A stretch of DNA of 44,234 nt from Planctomycetota bacterium. Lineage in GTDB: Bacteria; Planctomycetota; Planctomycetia; Pirellulales; Pirellulaceae. The translations under genes were made by a program, and so were the position numbers. Positions 35,583-43,685 of the stretch are shown in pieces. The stretch is taken from the NCBI GenBank assembly GCA_027622275.1, contig JAQBZB010000038.1, positions 1-44,234 on the forward strand, written 5' to 3'. Below the pieces are notes generated by a model, which worked only from the letters and a program-made list of their open reading frames with translations, did no database searches and was not told the origin of the DNA. Numbering within the stretch: position 1 is the first letter of the stretch; every line of letters begins with the position of its first letter.

Positions 35583-35813
35583 GTGAGCGAGAAAGAACGA
35601 AATCTGCGTGCGGCGGAAGCGCTTCGTCGGGAGTACCGCTGAAGCGGTCGGACGTTTAATGATGGGGACTATGTCGCCCTGCTCGATGGAAAGATTGTCG
35701 CGGTTGCGGATAATCCTGACGATGCGATCGCTGCTTTGCGAACAGCGGAGCCGAATCCACGTCGGGGAATGGTCATCGATATCAGTCCTTGCGAAGTCGA
35801 CGTCATTCGCTGA
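35583..35813 (+). pseudogene. Small DUF5678-like protein gene with in-frame TGA
   Basis: A GTG start at 35583 has a strong GGAGG site. The frame reads 'SEKERNLRAAEALRREYR', hits TGA at 35640-35642, and continues in the same frame as 'FNDGDYVALLDGKIVAVADN', 'DDAIAALRTAEPNPRRGMVI' and on to 'EVDVIR' and a TGA at 35811. The second part has the DUF5678-like pattern of 'YVALLDGKIVA' plus 'PNPRRGMVI'. The most economical reading is a nonsense mutation. selA is beside it, so selenocysteine is a formal alternative, but the expected residue here is not a catalytic Cys and no convincing SECIS hairpin follows. Confidence 0.7.
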
Positions 35814-35824
35814 GAGCCAGATCG

Positions 35825-35941
35825 ATGGGGACGACCTTCTGGCGCAGTGCCGACGATGCAGAGTTGATCGAAGTCGAGTTCATCAAGCTCGACGGAGTAT
35901 CACGTTCGCTGAAGCTGCTCGTCGACTCAGGCTTCAAGTGA
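35825..35941 (+). pseudogene. Truncated aspartic-protease-like gene
   Basis: An ATG at 35825, 11 bases after the previous gene, opens 'MGTTFWRSADDAELIEVEFI' and then 'LDGVSRSLKLLVDSGFK' before a stop at 35939-35941. The 'LLVDSGF' block is the active-site strand of small retroviral-type aspartic proteases, which continue about 80 residues further and often follow a DUF5678-like gene. The stop coincides with the start of the second copy of the 20-base direct repeat, so the rest of the gene was probably lost in that rearrangement. Confidence 0.65.
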
Positions 35942-36013
35942 GCAAAGGCGATTCATCCTGCTCCGGCTTGGCGACACAGACGCCATGCGATGGCTATAAT
36001 CGAGGAGTTAACG

Positions 36014-36235
36014 TTGGCGGATCACCCCAATAAACATATTCGCGAAGCGCTGAAGCATGCCGAATCGAACGGTTGGATTGTCGAGAAGTCCGGCCCGCGG
36101 GCTCATGCCTGGGGAGTCACTTACTGTGGTTACGGGCATCGACTGTGCCGCATGTCGATCTGGTCCACGCCTCGCAATCCGCAGAATCATGCCGGGGCCA
36201 TTCGTCGCAAAGTCGATCGTTGTCCCAGATCATGA
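36014..36235 (+). CDS. HicA-like small protein of a toxin-antitoxin-like pair
   Basis: A 73-residue protein, 'HPNKHIREALKHAESNGWIV', 'KSGPRAHAWGVTYCGYGHRL', 'CRMSIWSTPRNPQNHAGAIR'. The basic head, the central His in 'AHAWG' and the paired small partner gene resemble HicA-type mRNA interferases. That assignment is tentative because the classical HicA sequence is shorter and differs in detail. A TTG start at 36014 is chosen: GAGGAG at 36002-36007 is perfectly spaced, and a TATAAT at 35995-36000 would act as -10. An ATG at 35990 in the same frame would put the ribosome-binding site inside the gene. The partner starts 21 bases after the stop. Confidence 0.7.
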   Translation: MADHPNKHIREALKHAESNGWIVEKSGPRAHAWGVTYCGYGHRLCRMSIWSTPRNPQNHAGAIRRKVDRCPRS

Positions 36236-36256
36236 TGGGAACCAAGGAGAAGGAAG

Positions 36257-36532
36257 ATGACCGAATACCGTTTCCGCCTCATTCTAAGCGGACCATTTTC
36301 TGCTGAACTGACTAATGACGAGTTGCTGGACGCCACCGACGCGCTCGGAGCTGCGGGCTGTGACGACGCGACGGTCAGCGTTCACGCCAGCGGCTTGGAA
36401 TTGGAGTTCGACCGGTCAGATCAATCCCTGCAAGAGGCCATAGCTTCCGCAATCCGGGATGTGGAACGTGCCGGATTTCAAGTCGTGTCCATCGAGATGG
36501 ATCGAGAGGCGGTCGTTCCGGTTGGTTCGTAA
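36257..36532 (+). CDS. Partner protein of the HicA-like gene
   Basis: A 91-residue acidic protein, 'TEYRFRLILSGPFSAELTND', 'ELLDATDALGAAGCDDATVS', 'LELEFDRSDQSLQEAIASAI' then 'RDVERAGFQVVSIEMDREAV'. This composition and the repeated strand-helix units suit an antitoxin that masks the basic partner. A clear AAGGAGAAGGAAG site precedes the ATG. The two genes are in toxin-then-antitoxin order, as in HicAB. I recognise the pairing from other planctomycete and cyanobacterial genomes but cannot name the family with certainty. The truncated TIR gene follows 17 bases later, so all three may be one transcript. Confidence 0.7.
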   Translation: MTEYRFRLILSGPFSAELTNDELLDATDALGAAGCDDATVSVHASGLELEFDRSDQSLQEAIASAIRDVERAGFQVVSIEMDREAVVPVGS

Positions 36533-36549
36533 CTGAAACGGGGTCTCGG

Positions 36550-36729
36550 ATGGGCGATCCATTTGAATACGACGTCTTCCTCAGTCACGCCAGCGCGGAC
36601 AATGCGGTGGTGCAGTTATTGGCCGTGCGAACATCGAACTCTGAACATCGAATGGCGAACCAGCACGATTCCCCGTTCAAAGTTCGCGCCGATTCGGGTG
36701 ATGAGCATTCCACGAACAAGTTACCTTGA
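36550..36729 (+). pseudogene. Truncated TIR-domain gene
   Basis: An ATG at 36550 opens 'MGDPFEYDVFLSHASADNAV', the box 1 strand of a TIR domain, with 17 bases to the preceding gene. After 'VQLLA' the frame runs into low-quality sequence containing the repeated word GAACATCGAA, and stops at 36727-36729. The 59 residues include none of the catalytic or later TIR blocks. It is therefore the first quarter of a TIR gene, cut off by insertion or deletion. Together with the intact TIR gene at 37622 it shows that TIR genes have entered this island more than once. Confidence 0.72.
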
Positions 36730-36803
36730 CAACTGAGTGCTCAATTTCATAGAACGTTGCGTACAAAGGAGTTGCGCGAGTTTCGCCACTGCCCTAAACA
36801 AGA

Positions 36804-37145
36804 ATGGATTTTGTCATGGATGCGAAGCAGCGGCTTTACAGTTTGTACGTTAGTTACTTCGATCAGAATGCTGAGAACTATGAAAAGGCGAATCGATTCG
36901 TAACCTCAGTTGGTGCCGAGTGGTTGAAGATCGAAAAATTAGACGAACATGAGTTTTTTGGCTATCTCCAGGGTCCGGTGATCAATGAAGCCTTAAGAAT
37001 TGCGTGGCTGAACCGGATCCTCGATATAGACCGAACAGGAAAAACAAGATCGCTTCTGGGTGACCTTTTTTCTTCAGCATCATCCGTAGCTCGACCACAC
37101 TTTCTTGCGAAGCCCGCCGAGCGATCAACCCAGCACAAAGAATAA
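36804..37145 (+). CDS. Hypothetical protein of the island
   Basis: A 113-residue protein, 'QRLYSLYVSYFDQNAENYEK', 'RFVTSVGAEWLKIEKLDEHE', 'FFGYLQGPVINEALRIAWLN'. It is mostly helical with aromatic residues and a basic C-terminus, and no family is recognised. The start could be the ATG at 36804 or the one 12 bases later, and no strong ribosome-binding site is seen at either. It is convergent with the TIR partner gene. Their stop codons are directly adjacent (37143-37145 and 37146), an unusually tight arrangement. The AT-richer composition fits horizontal acquisition with its neighbours. Confidence 0.55.
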   Translation: MDFVMDAKQRLYSLYVSYFDQNAENYEKANRFVTSVGAEWLKIEKLDEHEFFGYLQGPVINEALRIAWLNRILDIDRTGKTRSLLGDLFSSASSVARPHFLAKPAERSTQHKE

Positions 37146-37625
37146 TCACGTGCGCGTGGTGTCTTTGCTCAACGCTTGCTGATCGGCCTTTCGTAGCTCC
37201 AACACAAGATCGTCCCGGTTTTCCTCGACTCCTCGGGACGCATCAAAAGCGTATCGATAAACGCGGTACTGCTGGATCTCGCTTAGATCAAGTTCAAGTT
37301 GAAAAAGTCCGAACACTCGCTTGCAAACCCGCGCCACGTACCTCATTGCTGGCGACGATTGATTAGTGGCTCCCGCAACAAGTATGGCAGTATGTGCCGC
37401 AATTACTGCGGCGCTGTACTCTTGAGGAAACTTATTGGGCACATTGGGGTTTTGCGCCTCATCCTCGATATTGAGAATTCCCGCTTTGAACTCGTCTTGG
37501 TCATACTGTTCAGACGTTTCAAGCTCGTCTAGGTCTTTACCTTCCTCTAGCAGGATTTCGATCAAAGGTGAGAGTTTTCCGCCGTTGGTCGCCTTCAAAA
37601 GCTCTTGAACAAAATTGGTTTTCAT
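37146..37625 (-). CDS. Unrecognised partner of the TIR gene
   Basis: A 159-residue helical protein, 'NFVQELLKATNGGKLSPLIE', 'VPNKFPQEYSAAVIAAHTAI', 'RYVARVCKRVFGLFQLELDL'. It matches no family I know. Its ATG overlaps the TIR gene's stop by 4 bases (ATGA at 37622-37625), so the two are co-translated. This strongly suggests a functional pair in which this protein would be a sensor, regulator or immunity factor for the TIR enzyme. There is no signal peptide and no clear transmembrane helix apart from the mildly hydrophobic 'AAVIAAHTAILVAGA' at about residues 70-85. The 3' end touches the convergent 113-residue gene. Confidence 0.65.
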   Translation of the reverse strand: MKTNFVQELLKATNGGKLSPLIEILLEEGKDLDELETSEQYDQDEFKAGILNIEDEAQNPNVPNKFPQEYSAAVIAAHTAILVAGATNQSSPAMRYVARVCKRVFGLFQLELDLSEIQQYRVYRYAFDASRGVEENRDDLVLELRKADQQALSKDTTRT

Positions 37626-38086
37626 AGCGTCACCTCTGTTCGACGAAGTTCGATGTCTTGCCGGATACGAGGATCCAACGACGCCGGATTGCCACTCCAG
37701 CCAGCGATTGGTATCGGGGGGTACGCATTGAAGATGAGGTGGTCGCGCAGCTTGTTGCGTACTTCATTCTCCAGCAGCACAGACACGAGTTTGCGCTGCT
37801 CAAATGCCTTTATCACTTCAATCTCAACCCACTTAGAAGCAAGAGACTTCTGTGAAACCAGTACGATCACGCAGAAAGCTTCGTTGATGTGATCGAAGGC
37901 TTGGTTCTTGGTGCTCACGCCAGAAAGCATTGAGTCCTGAGCCCAAAAGACGGAGTAACCGAAGCTGCGAATCGCATCGACAAATTGCTTAACTTTTTCA
38001 TTGACGACTTCAATCACCTCGCCGCCCACATCCTCATTTCGCATATAGTCGTCCAGCGCATAGCTGACGAATACGTCGCAATTCAT
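37622..38086 (-). CDS. TIR-domain protein
   Basis: A stand-alone 154-residue TIR protein. The box 1 strand is 'CDVFVSYALDDYM'. The BB region is 'YSVFWAQDSMLSGVSTKNQA'. The strand 'FCVIVLVSQKSLASKW' is followed by 'VEIEVIKAFEQRKLVSVLLE'. The Trp86...Glu90 spacing (W plus 4) matches the catalytic Glu of NADase TIR domains such as SARM1, so NAD cleavage is plausible. The start at 38086 is used because GGGGAAG precedes it. The open frame begins 7 codons earlier. The overlapping partner gene and the island setting suggest an antiphage or stress module of the TIR-effector kind. The trigger is unknown. Confidence 0.82.
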   Translation of the reverse strand: MNCDVFVSYALDDYMRNEDVGGEVIEVVNEKVKQFVDAIRSFGYSVFWAQDSMLSGVSTKNQAFDHINEAFCVIVLVSQKSLASKWVEIEVIKAFEQRKLVSVLLENEVRNKLRDHLIFNAYPPIPIAGWSGNPASLDPRIRQDIELRRTEVTL

Positions 38087-38286
38087 TTCACTTCCCCGCG
38101 ATCGCATACCGCCACCGTTGCTCTATGAAAGGGACTCAACAGAAAACCGCACCACAATCAAACAACAAGAGGTATTGATTATCGATCGTATTCCGACCGT
38201 AAGTATGCCCGCCGACTATGGTGATTGCAAGCAACCCCGATACAAGACACAAGCGGCTGACTAAGCGCAGTTTCGGCGTACAAATC

Positions 38287-40212
38287 TTACGAGACGTTCG
38301 CCAATACTCGTATATCGCCGTCGCGTTTGGTGAAGCCGGTGCGGTCGAGATACTCGCAATAGGGGACGGCGTATTTGCGGCTGGTCTCGAGGATTTCGCG
38401 GATCTGGCTCATGGTTAGGCCTTCGCCGTTGGAGAAGTGACCGGCGAGCTTGGCTTTCGCGGCTTGATCGACTTCCGTGTGGACATAGTAGTCCGAGTTG
38501 ACCTCGACCAACTCGCCGTTGGCTGCGGCGAGGGCCAGTAGTTGCGGGACGGATTCTTGGTTGCGAGTCGCTTGTTGTTGGCACTCTTTTACTGACGGGC
38601 CTTGAATGCCGGCTTGGCGGAGCGTCTCGATCAGTTGGGCTAGCAGCTTCTGTTCGTTTTGCGACAGCTTGGGGCCGTGGCCGACGAGCGAGATGCCGGT
38701 GGGACCGAACTTGATCGTGCCGTCGGCGTTCATTTGTTTTAAGGCGGTCGATAGGATGCTCTCGTCGTCCAAGTAACGAAACTGGTTGGCGACCAGCGAA
38801 CGATCGAGCACGCTGCGCAAAGGATAGCGTTCGTGCAGCTTCTTCAGCGTCGACTCGATGCGTTCGCAGAGATGTTTTAACACGAGCCGATGCAGTCGCA
38901 TCGCGCGTTTGGGCGAGACGGCGATCTCCATTAGGTCGCCACGAGCCGCGAGCGATTGCCGGACGTCTTCGATCGCTTCGATGCCAGCCGTGCGCGACAG
39001 GCTTTCTGGCCGCCAATCGCGGAACCCGGCAAAGTACAACGCCGCGCTGCCGCGCTCGTAGAGATCCTTCGAAGAAAGCTGCCTCACCATCCGCATGACT
39101 TCGTCGTCGACTTGCCGAATCCGCTCGGCGTTCGGGTCGAGCACACGCCCGCCGCCGATCGTTAACACCGGCGACTCGCTGCGGACGATGAAGGGTTGAC
39201 TCCAGATGGTCGCCGCGGCTTCGCTGAGGAACAACTGTGCATGCCCCGTCGTGCCCGGGTCGATTTTCTCCGTGCCGAGAACCCTCACCGAAGCGAGCAG
39301 CTCGGCGGTGCCAACGTGAATCCGTACTCGTGTGCGGTCCTTGAGCGGGCGCGGAGCGGAAGCGAGCAGCGAGATCTCGGCGGTGATCAGACGACTCGGA
39401 ATGAGGTGGCCGGGAGAACACAGCTCTTGGCCACGGCGAGTCTCGTCGTGACGGATGCCTGCCAAGTTGATGGCGGCTCGCTGGCCGCGATGAACCGAAT
39501 CGACGGAACGATCGTGGTTCTGGATACCGCGGACTCGCACTTTCACACCGCCCGGTTCGACGAGCAACTCGTCGCCGATGGCAGCTTGTCCGCTGCTGAC
39601 GCTGCCCGTGACGACCGTGCCGTGACCCGCGATCGTGAAGGTGCGATCAATCGCCATGCGAAACGGAGCGTTCGCGCGATCGAGGCCGCTCCCGGCCACG
39701 GCGAGTTCAGCGGCCTCGGCCAAACGCTGGCAAAGCAGCTCCAGCCCTTCGCCCGTTTCGGTGCTAGTCCGCACGATCGGGGCCTGTGCGAGAAACGAAC
39801 CTGCCACCAGCTCGCGGATCTCTTCTTCCACCATCTCCATCCAGTCCGGATCGGCCAAGTCGCACTTGGTCAACGCGATGACGCCGGCCTTGAGATTCAG
39901 CAGCCGCAGGATTTCGAGATGTTCGCGCGTCTGCGGCTTGATCGAATCGTCGGCGGCAACGACCAGCAGCGCCAAGTCCATGCCGGTCGCACCGGCGAGC
40001 ATGTTTCGCACGAAGCGTTCATGCCCCGGCACATCGACGATCCCGAGTCGAAATTCGCCCAGCAGCAGCTCGGCAAACCCCAACTCGATGGTGATGCCGC
40101 GTTTCTTTTCTTCCGGCAGGCGATCCGTGTCGACTCCGGTCAGCGCGCGGATGAGCGAGGTCTTGCCGTGATCGATATGGCCCGCGGTCCCTAAGATCAA
40201 GTCCGTTGTCAT
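38287..40212 (-). CDS. selB: Selenocysteine-specific elongation factor
   Basis: Delivers selenocysteyl-tRNA(Sec) to the ribosome at UGA codons marked by a SECIS hairpin. The 641-residue protein has an EF-Tu-like GTPase domain with G1 '[19 protein letters not shown]', '[13 protein letters not shown]', G3 '[14 protein letters not shown]' and G4 '[10 protein letters not shown]'. Beta-barrel domains II and III follow ('[20 protein letters not shown]'). The C-terminal third forms the winged helices that bind SECIS RNA ('[20 protein letters not shown]', '[18 protein letters not shown]'). Length fits the bacterial family. It lies 44 bases after the proline-rich exported gene. The island of TIR and toxin-antitoxin-like genes separates it from selA. 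Confidence 0.97.
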   Translation of the reverse strand: MTTDLILGTAGHIDHGKTSLIRALTGVDTDRLPEEKKRGITIELGFAELLLGEFRLGIVDVPGHERFVRNMLAGATGMDLALLVVAADDSIKPQTREHLEILRLLNLKAGVIALTKCDLADPDWMEMVEEEIRELVAGSFLAQAPIVRTSTETGEGLELLCQRLAEAAELAVAGSGLDRANAPFRMAIDRTFTIAGHGTVVTGSVSSGQAAIGDELLVEPGGVKVRVRGIQNHDRSVDSVHRGQRAAINLAGIRHDETRRGQELCSPGHLIPSRLITAEISLLASAPRPLKDRTRVRIHVGTAELLASVRVLGTEKIDPGTTGHAQLFLSEAAATIWSQPFIVRSESPVLTIGGGRVLDPNAERIRQVDDEVMRMVRQLSSKDLYERGSAALYFAGFRDWRPESLSRTAGIEAIEDVRQSLAARGDLMEIAVSPKRAMRLHRLVLKHLCERIESTLKKLHERYPLRSVLDRSLVANQFRYLDDESILSTALKQMNADGTIKFGPTGISLVGHGPKLSQNEQKLLAQLIETLRQAGIQGPSVKECQQQATRNQESVPQLLALAAANGELVEVNSDYYVHTEVDQAAKAKLAGHFSNGEGLTMSQIREILETSRKYAVPYCEYLDRTGFTKRDGDIRVLANVS

Positions 40213-40256
40213 AACGGACTATTCTAACGCCCGGTGCGTCCGCGGGAATGCACCAC

Positions 40257-40877
40257 TCAGTCGAGCGGCGGCCGTTTCTGCGACAGGAAATCTTGCGTCG
40301 TGTTGATCCGCTTCTCTTCCGGCTCGGACGAGGGCAGGAACGAACTGAAGAGCGACTTCTTCTCGCCGGAAGGTTCACCGCTACCGCGATTGGACGCCAC
40401 TCGGGTGCGACTGAAACCGGTCGAGGCGCGGCTTCCCGTTGCGTTACGGGCCACCGGCTTGTTGTCCTTCGCGGCCCACGGCATGAGCGTGTCGCGAGTT
40501 TTCGTGAACATGCTCTTGGTGCCGTTGCTCAATTTCTCGAATGTCGACGGGCCCGGATCGCGGGACATGTCCTGCTTGGTCCATTGTGGCATCGAGACCT
40601 TCGGTATTTGCATCTTTGGCAAACGGAAGTTCGGCATTTGTGGTTTTGGAAGTGACGGCATGGGGAGTTTTGGCAGCCAGAGTTTTGGCAAAGAAAATCC
40701 GCGTTTCTCTTGGCCGTTCGAAACATCTGCCTCGTCGGAGATGCGCGCCGAGACGCCGCGATTGCCAGGCGCTGGCTGGGCAAACGGGTTGACCGGCTCC
40801 GAATCGTCAGCCGCAGCCGCCGTCAAGCCATAACAGGTGATCGAGATAATCGCGAACAAAGCGCAGGAACTTCGCAT
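40257..40877 (-). CDS. Proline-rich exported protein
   Basis: A 206-residue protein with a signal peptide (SCALFAIISITCYGLTAAAA). The core is a run of LPK/MPxxxPK units: 'FSLPKLWLPKLPMPSLPKPQ' then 'MPNFRLPKMQIPKVSMPQW'. Such runs form extended polyproline-like rods. The C-terminal part is Ser/Lys/Arg-rich with 'LFSSFLPSSEPEEK'. A longer open frame starts further upstream, but the ATG at 40877 gives a clean signal peptide with GGAG upstream. Planctomycetes have many exported proteins of this type with unknown role. It stands between rlmN and selB on the same strand. Confidence 0.7.
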   Translation of the reverse strand: MRSSCALFAIISITCYGLTAAAADDSEPVNPFAQPAPGNRGVSARISDEADVSNGQEKRGFSLPKLWLPKLPMPSLPKPQMPNFRLPKMQIPKVSMPQWTKQDMSRDPGPSTFEKLSNGTKSMFTKTRDTLMPWAAKDNKPVARNATGSRASTGFSRTRVASNRGSGEPSGEKKSLFSSFLPSSEPEEKRINTTQDFLSQKRPPLD

Positions 40878-41043
40878 GAGGAGGGCTCCTCTGGACTCCA
40901 AAACAGAAAACACAACGGTGCCGAACGGCGCAACCAGCAAAAGATTATCGCGAGGATGATACAGAATGACACTTTCCCGTCCAGAGCAGTTCTTGAGTGA
41001 CACCTGTTTGATGCGCACCGCGATAGCACGCCGAGCGGGGAAG

Positions 41044-42150
41044 TTAGTCCTCTGATCTGGGAGATGACGGTGCCATCCGGGGAAGAACTTCCCCCCGCGC
41101 GTCAGATCGCTGAGCGATCTGACGATTCTCGCGACGCACCAGCTGGCCGCAGGCGGCCGCGATGTCGTTGCCCAACGAGTAACGAAGTGTTGTCTTGAAC
41201 CCGGCGTCTCGTATCGTCTTGGCAAATGCCAATCGCGTTGCCCGATCACTGCCGACGAGGTGCGGGACATCGTCGATCGGGTTGTAAGGGATCAGGTTGA
41301 CATGCACGTTCAGGCCTGCGAGCCAGGCGATGAGTTCGCGAGCGTCGTCTTGCGAATCGTTCACACCAGCCAGCATCAGGTACTCGATCATTACGCTCGC
41401 CGACTGCCGACGATTCACGGCGGCGACGGTTCGTTGTAGTTCGTCGAGCGGGAACTTCGTTGCGAGCGGTACGAGTCCAGCGCGAATGTCTTGTCGCACG
41501 CTGTGCAAGCTGAGCGCTAGATTGACCTTGGGAAACCGCTCGACGCAGCGAAGCATCGCGTCGGCAATGCCGACCGTCGATACCAGCACCTTCGTCGGAG
41601 AGATGTTGAAGAACTCGGGCGAGGTGAGCAACTCGATCGCGCGATAGAGATTCTCTTCGTTGTGAAACGGCTCGCCCATCCCCATGAACACGATATTGCG
41701 TAGCGAGCGCTCTTCCTTGGCGAGCAGTTGTCCGGCGTGGAGCACTTGATCGAGAATGTCTTCGTGCGACAAGTTGCGGGCAATCCCCATTTTCCCGGTT
41801 GCACAGAACTCACACGCGGCGGCACATCCCACTTGGCTCGACACGCACAACGTCGTCCGGCCAGTCGCGATCCTCAATATCACCGACTCGATCAACAGCC
41901 CCGCGGCGGTTCGCAGCAGCAACTTCGTGGCCCCATCGATCGTTGAATCACAGCGTCGAAACAGCTCCAACGAATGCAGCGCCAAGCGACTGGCTGCCGG
42001 AAAGCTGTTTCGTACATCCTCGTCAGATTTGAATCGCTTCAGCAGTGCGTTCCGCAAGTCGCGAGTGTGTTGCGGGTCGAGTCGCAACTCGCGGCGAAGT
42101 TGCTCGACGCCTGGCTGATCGAACGGACTGCTGGATGGTGACGTCGACAT
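41044..42150 (-). CDS. rlmN: 23S rRNA (adenine2503-C2)-methyltransferase, RlmN/Cfr family
   Basis: A radical-SAM enzyme that methylates A2503 of 23S rRNA and A37 of some tRNAs. The 368-residue protein has the CxxxCxxC cluster motif in 'VGCAAACEFCATGKMGIAR', preceded by the conserved 'TLCVSSQ' Cys, plus 'NIVFMGMGEPFHNEENLYRA', 'KVNLALSLHSVRQDIRAGL', 'EYLMLAGVNDSQDDARELI' and the C-terminal methyl-carrying Cys in 'IAAACGQLV'. The two mechanistic Cys outside the cluster (equivalent to C118 and C355 of E. coli) are both present. It follows purD by 9 bases in one operon. The last 20 residues are Arg/Ser-rich and variable. Confidence 0.95.
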   Translation of the reverse strand: MSTSPSSSPFDQPGVEQLRRELRLDPQHTRDLRNALLKRFKSDEDVRNSFPAASRLALHSLELFRRCDSTIDGATKLLLRTAAGLLIESVILRIATGRTTLCVSSQVGCAAACEFCATGKMGIARNLSHEDILDQVLHAGQLLAKEERSLRNIVFMGMGEPFHNEENLYRAIELLTSPEFFNISPTKVLVSTVGIADAMLRCVERFPKVNLALSLHSVRQDIRAGLVPLATKFPLDELQRTVAAVNRRQSASVMIEYLMLAGVNDSQDDARELIAWLAGLNVHVNLIPYNPIDDVPHLVGSDRATRLAFAKTIRDAGFKTTLRYSLGNDIAAACGQLVRRENRQIAQRSDARGEVLPRMAPSSPRSED

Positions 42151-42159
42151 TCGCTAATG

Positions 42160-43449
42160 CTATTGCACCGCCTTGTCCGAGATATCTTTCCGACACCACG
42201 CACCCTCCCAGCGGATGCACTTGACGGCTTCGTACGCACGGCGTTTGGCGTCGGAGATGGAGTCTCCCAGCGCGGTGACGCCGAGGACTCTGCCGCCATT
42301 GGTAACGACTTGGCCGTCCAAGGTGGCTGTACCGGCGTGGAAGACTTTCACATCGGGAAGCTTGGCGGCAGCGGCAAGACCGCGGATCGGTTTGCCCCGT
42401 TCGTACGAGCCCGGATAGCCTTCGCTTGCCATGACGACGCAAACCGCGGGGCGTGGGTCCCATTCGAGACCGCTGAATTTATCGAGTGTGCCGGACAGCG
42501 TCGCGTCGATCACGTCGATGATGTCGGTCTTCAGCCGCAGCAGCAACGGCTGGCATTCGGGGTCGCCGAAGCGGACGTTGTATTCCAACACTTTGGGGCC
42601 TTGGTTCGTGATCATCAGACCGGCGTACAGAACCCCTTTGAACGGATTCCGCGATCGCTTCAGGGCGTGAACGGTCGGAACAAGAATGTGTTCTTCGATC
42701 CAACGAAGCTTCTCGTCATCGACTAGCGGGGCAGGGCAGTAAGCTCCCATGCCGCCCGTGTTTGGGCCGGTGTCGCCATCGTGAGCCGGCTTGTGGTCTT
42801 GTGCGGGAGGCAGTGTGACGATGGTGCGTCCATCGGTGATGGCGAGGACGCTGGCCTCCTGCCCGTCGAGCCGTTCTTCGATCACGAGCCGACTCCCCGC
42901 ATCACCGAATTCGCGATCGCGCGCAATGCGGGTGATGGCTGCGAGAGCTTCCGACCGCTTCGAACACACGATCACGCCTTTGCCCGCCGCCAAGCCATCG
43001 GCCTTCACAACGACCGGAACTTCTTGCTTCTCTTCTGGAAACTTCTCGATGATGTAGGTGGCGGCTCGGTTTGGATCGGTGAAGACCTTGTAATCCGCGG
43101 TTGGGATGTTGGCGTGGCGCAGCAGATCCTTGCAGAAGACCTTGCTCCCCTCCAGCTGAGCCGCATTTTTGCTTGGCCCAAAGACTCGTAGCTTCTGCTT
43201 CTCGAAGGCGTCGACAATCCCTTTCGTCAAAGGAGCCTCGGGGCCAATGATCGTCAGTTCGACTTGGTTTTCTTTGGCGAAACGGATCAGTCGGGGAAAA
43301 TCCTCCGCCTGGATATCGACGTTCTCAGCATCTTCCGCCGTCCCGGCGTTTCCCGGTGCCACGAACACCCGGTCCGCGCGCGGACTCTTCCCGATCTTCC
43401 AAGCCAACGCATGTTCGCGCCCGCCGTTCCCGACCACTAATATGTTCAT
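42160..43449 (-). CDS. purD: Phosphoribosylamine-glycine ligase
   Basis: Joins glycine to 5-phosphoribosylamine with ATP, second step of purine synthesis. The 429-residue ATP-grasp protein has 'MNILVVGNGGREHALAWKIG', 'VELTIIGPEAPLTKGIVDAF', 'GPSKNAAQLEGSKVFCKDLL', 'VVVKADGLAAGKGVIVC', 'GQEASVLAITDGRTIVTLPP', 'DHKPAHDGDTGPNTGGMGAY', and 'EYNVRFGDPECQPLLLRL'. The frame is open 18 codons further upstream, but the ATG at 43449 gives the family's first block. It leads the minus-strand run purD > rlmN and then, after a gap, > proline-rich gene > selB. guaB, another purine gene, is 10 kb away. Confidence 0.96.
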   Translation of the reverse strand: MNILVVGNGGREHALAWKIGKSPRADRVFVAPGNAGTAEDAENVDIQAEDFPRLIRFAKENQVELTIIGPEAPLTKGIVDAFEKQKLRVFGPSKNAAQLEGSKVFCKDLLRHANIPTADYKVFTDPNRAATYIIEKFPEEKQEVPVVVKADGLAAGKGVIVCSKRSEALAAITRIARDREFGDAGSRLVIEERLDGQEASVLAITDGRTIVTLPPAQDHKPAHDGDTGPNTGGMGAYCPAPLVDDEKLRWIEEHILVPTVHALKRSRNPFKGVLYAGLMITNQGPKVLEYNVRFGDPECQPLLLRLKTDIIDVIDATLSGTLDKFSGLEWDPRPAVCVVMASEGYPGSYERGKPIRGLAAAAKLPDVKVFHAGTATLDGQVVTNGGRVLGVTALGDSISDAKRRAYEAVKCIRWEGAWCRKDISDKAVQ

Positions 43450-43685
43450 TCCGTTCTCGTTCCAAGCGGAGCTGTAGTATTCTCGAACGATTCGCGCACT
43501 CAACCAATATAGGCGTTACTTGGCAGAACTAAAAGTGAATGGGGCTCGGCGTTAGGGCGAATCATTCAGTGGGCTCACGCCCACCGCTCGCCAAATCTCT
43601 CATCCATGACCGTGAAGGTAGAAAGCAAGATGCTCGGAATTCGTTCCTCACCACGACGCGTGTCCAGGCGGGCTTCGCTGCCCAG

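Larger units (their letters stand above)
35511..35960 (+). repeat. 20-base direct repeat pair bracketing two broken genes
   Basis: AGCAAAGGCGATTCGTCCCG at 35511-35530 and AGCAAAGGCGATTCATCCTG at 35941-35960 match at 18 of 20 positions and are exactly 430 bases apart. Each lies just before a small gene, and the second cuts off the aspartic-protease-like gene. A duplication or deletion event between promoter regions is likely. Confidence 0.75.

Noticed and set aside
35640-35680. Bacterial SECIS hairpin after the in-frame TGA
   Set aside because: The best fold near GGGGACTATGTCGCCC has a mismatch, a 3-base loop without G, and wrong spacing, so it is not a credible SECIS.
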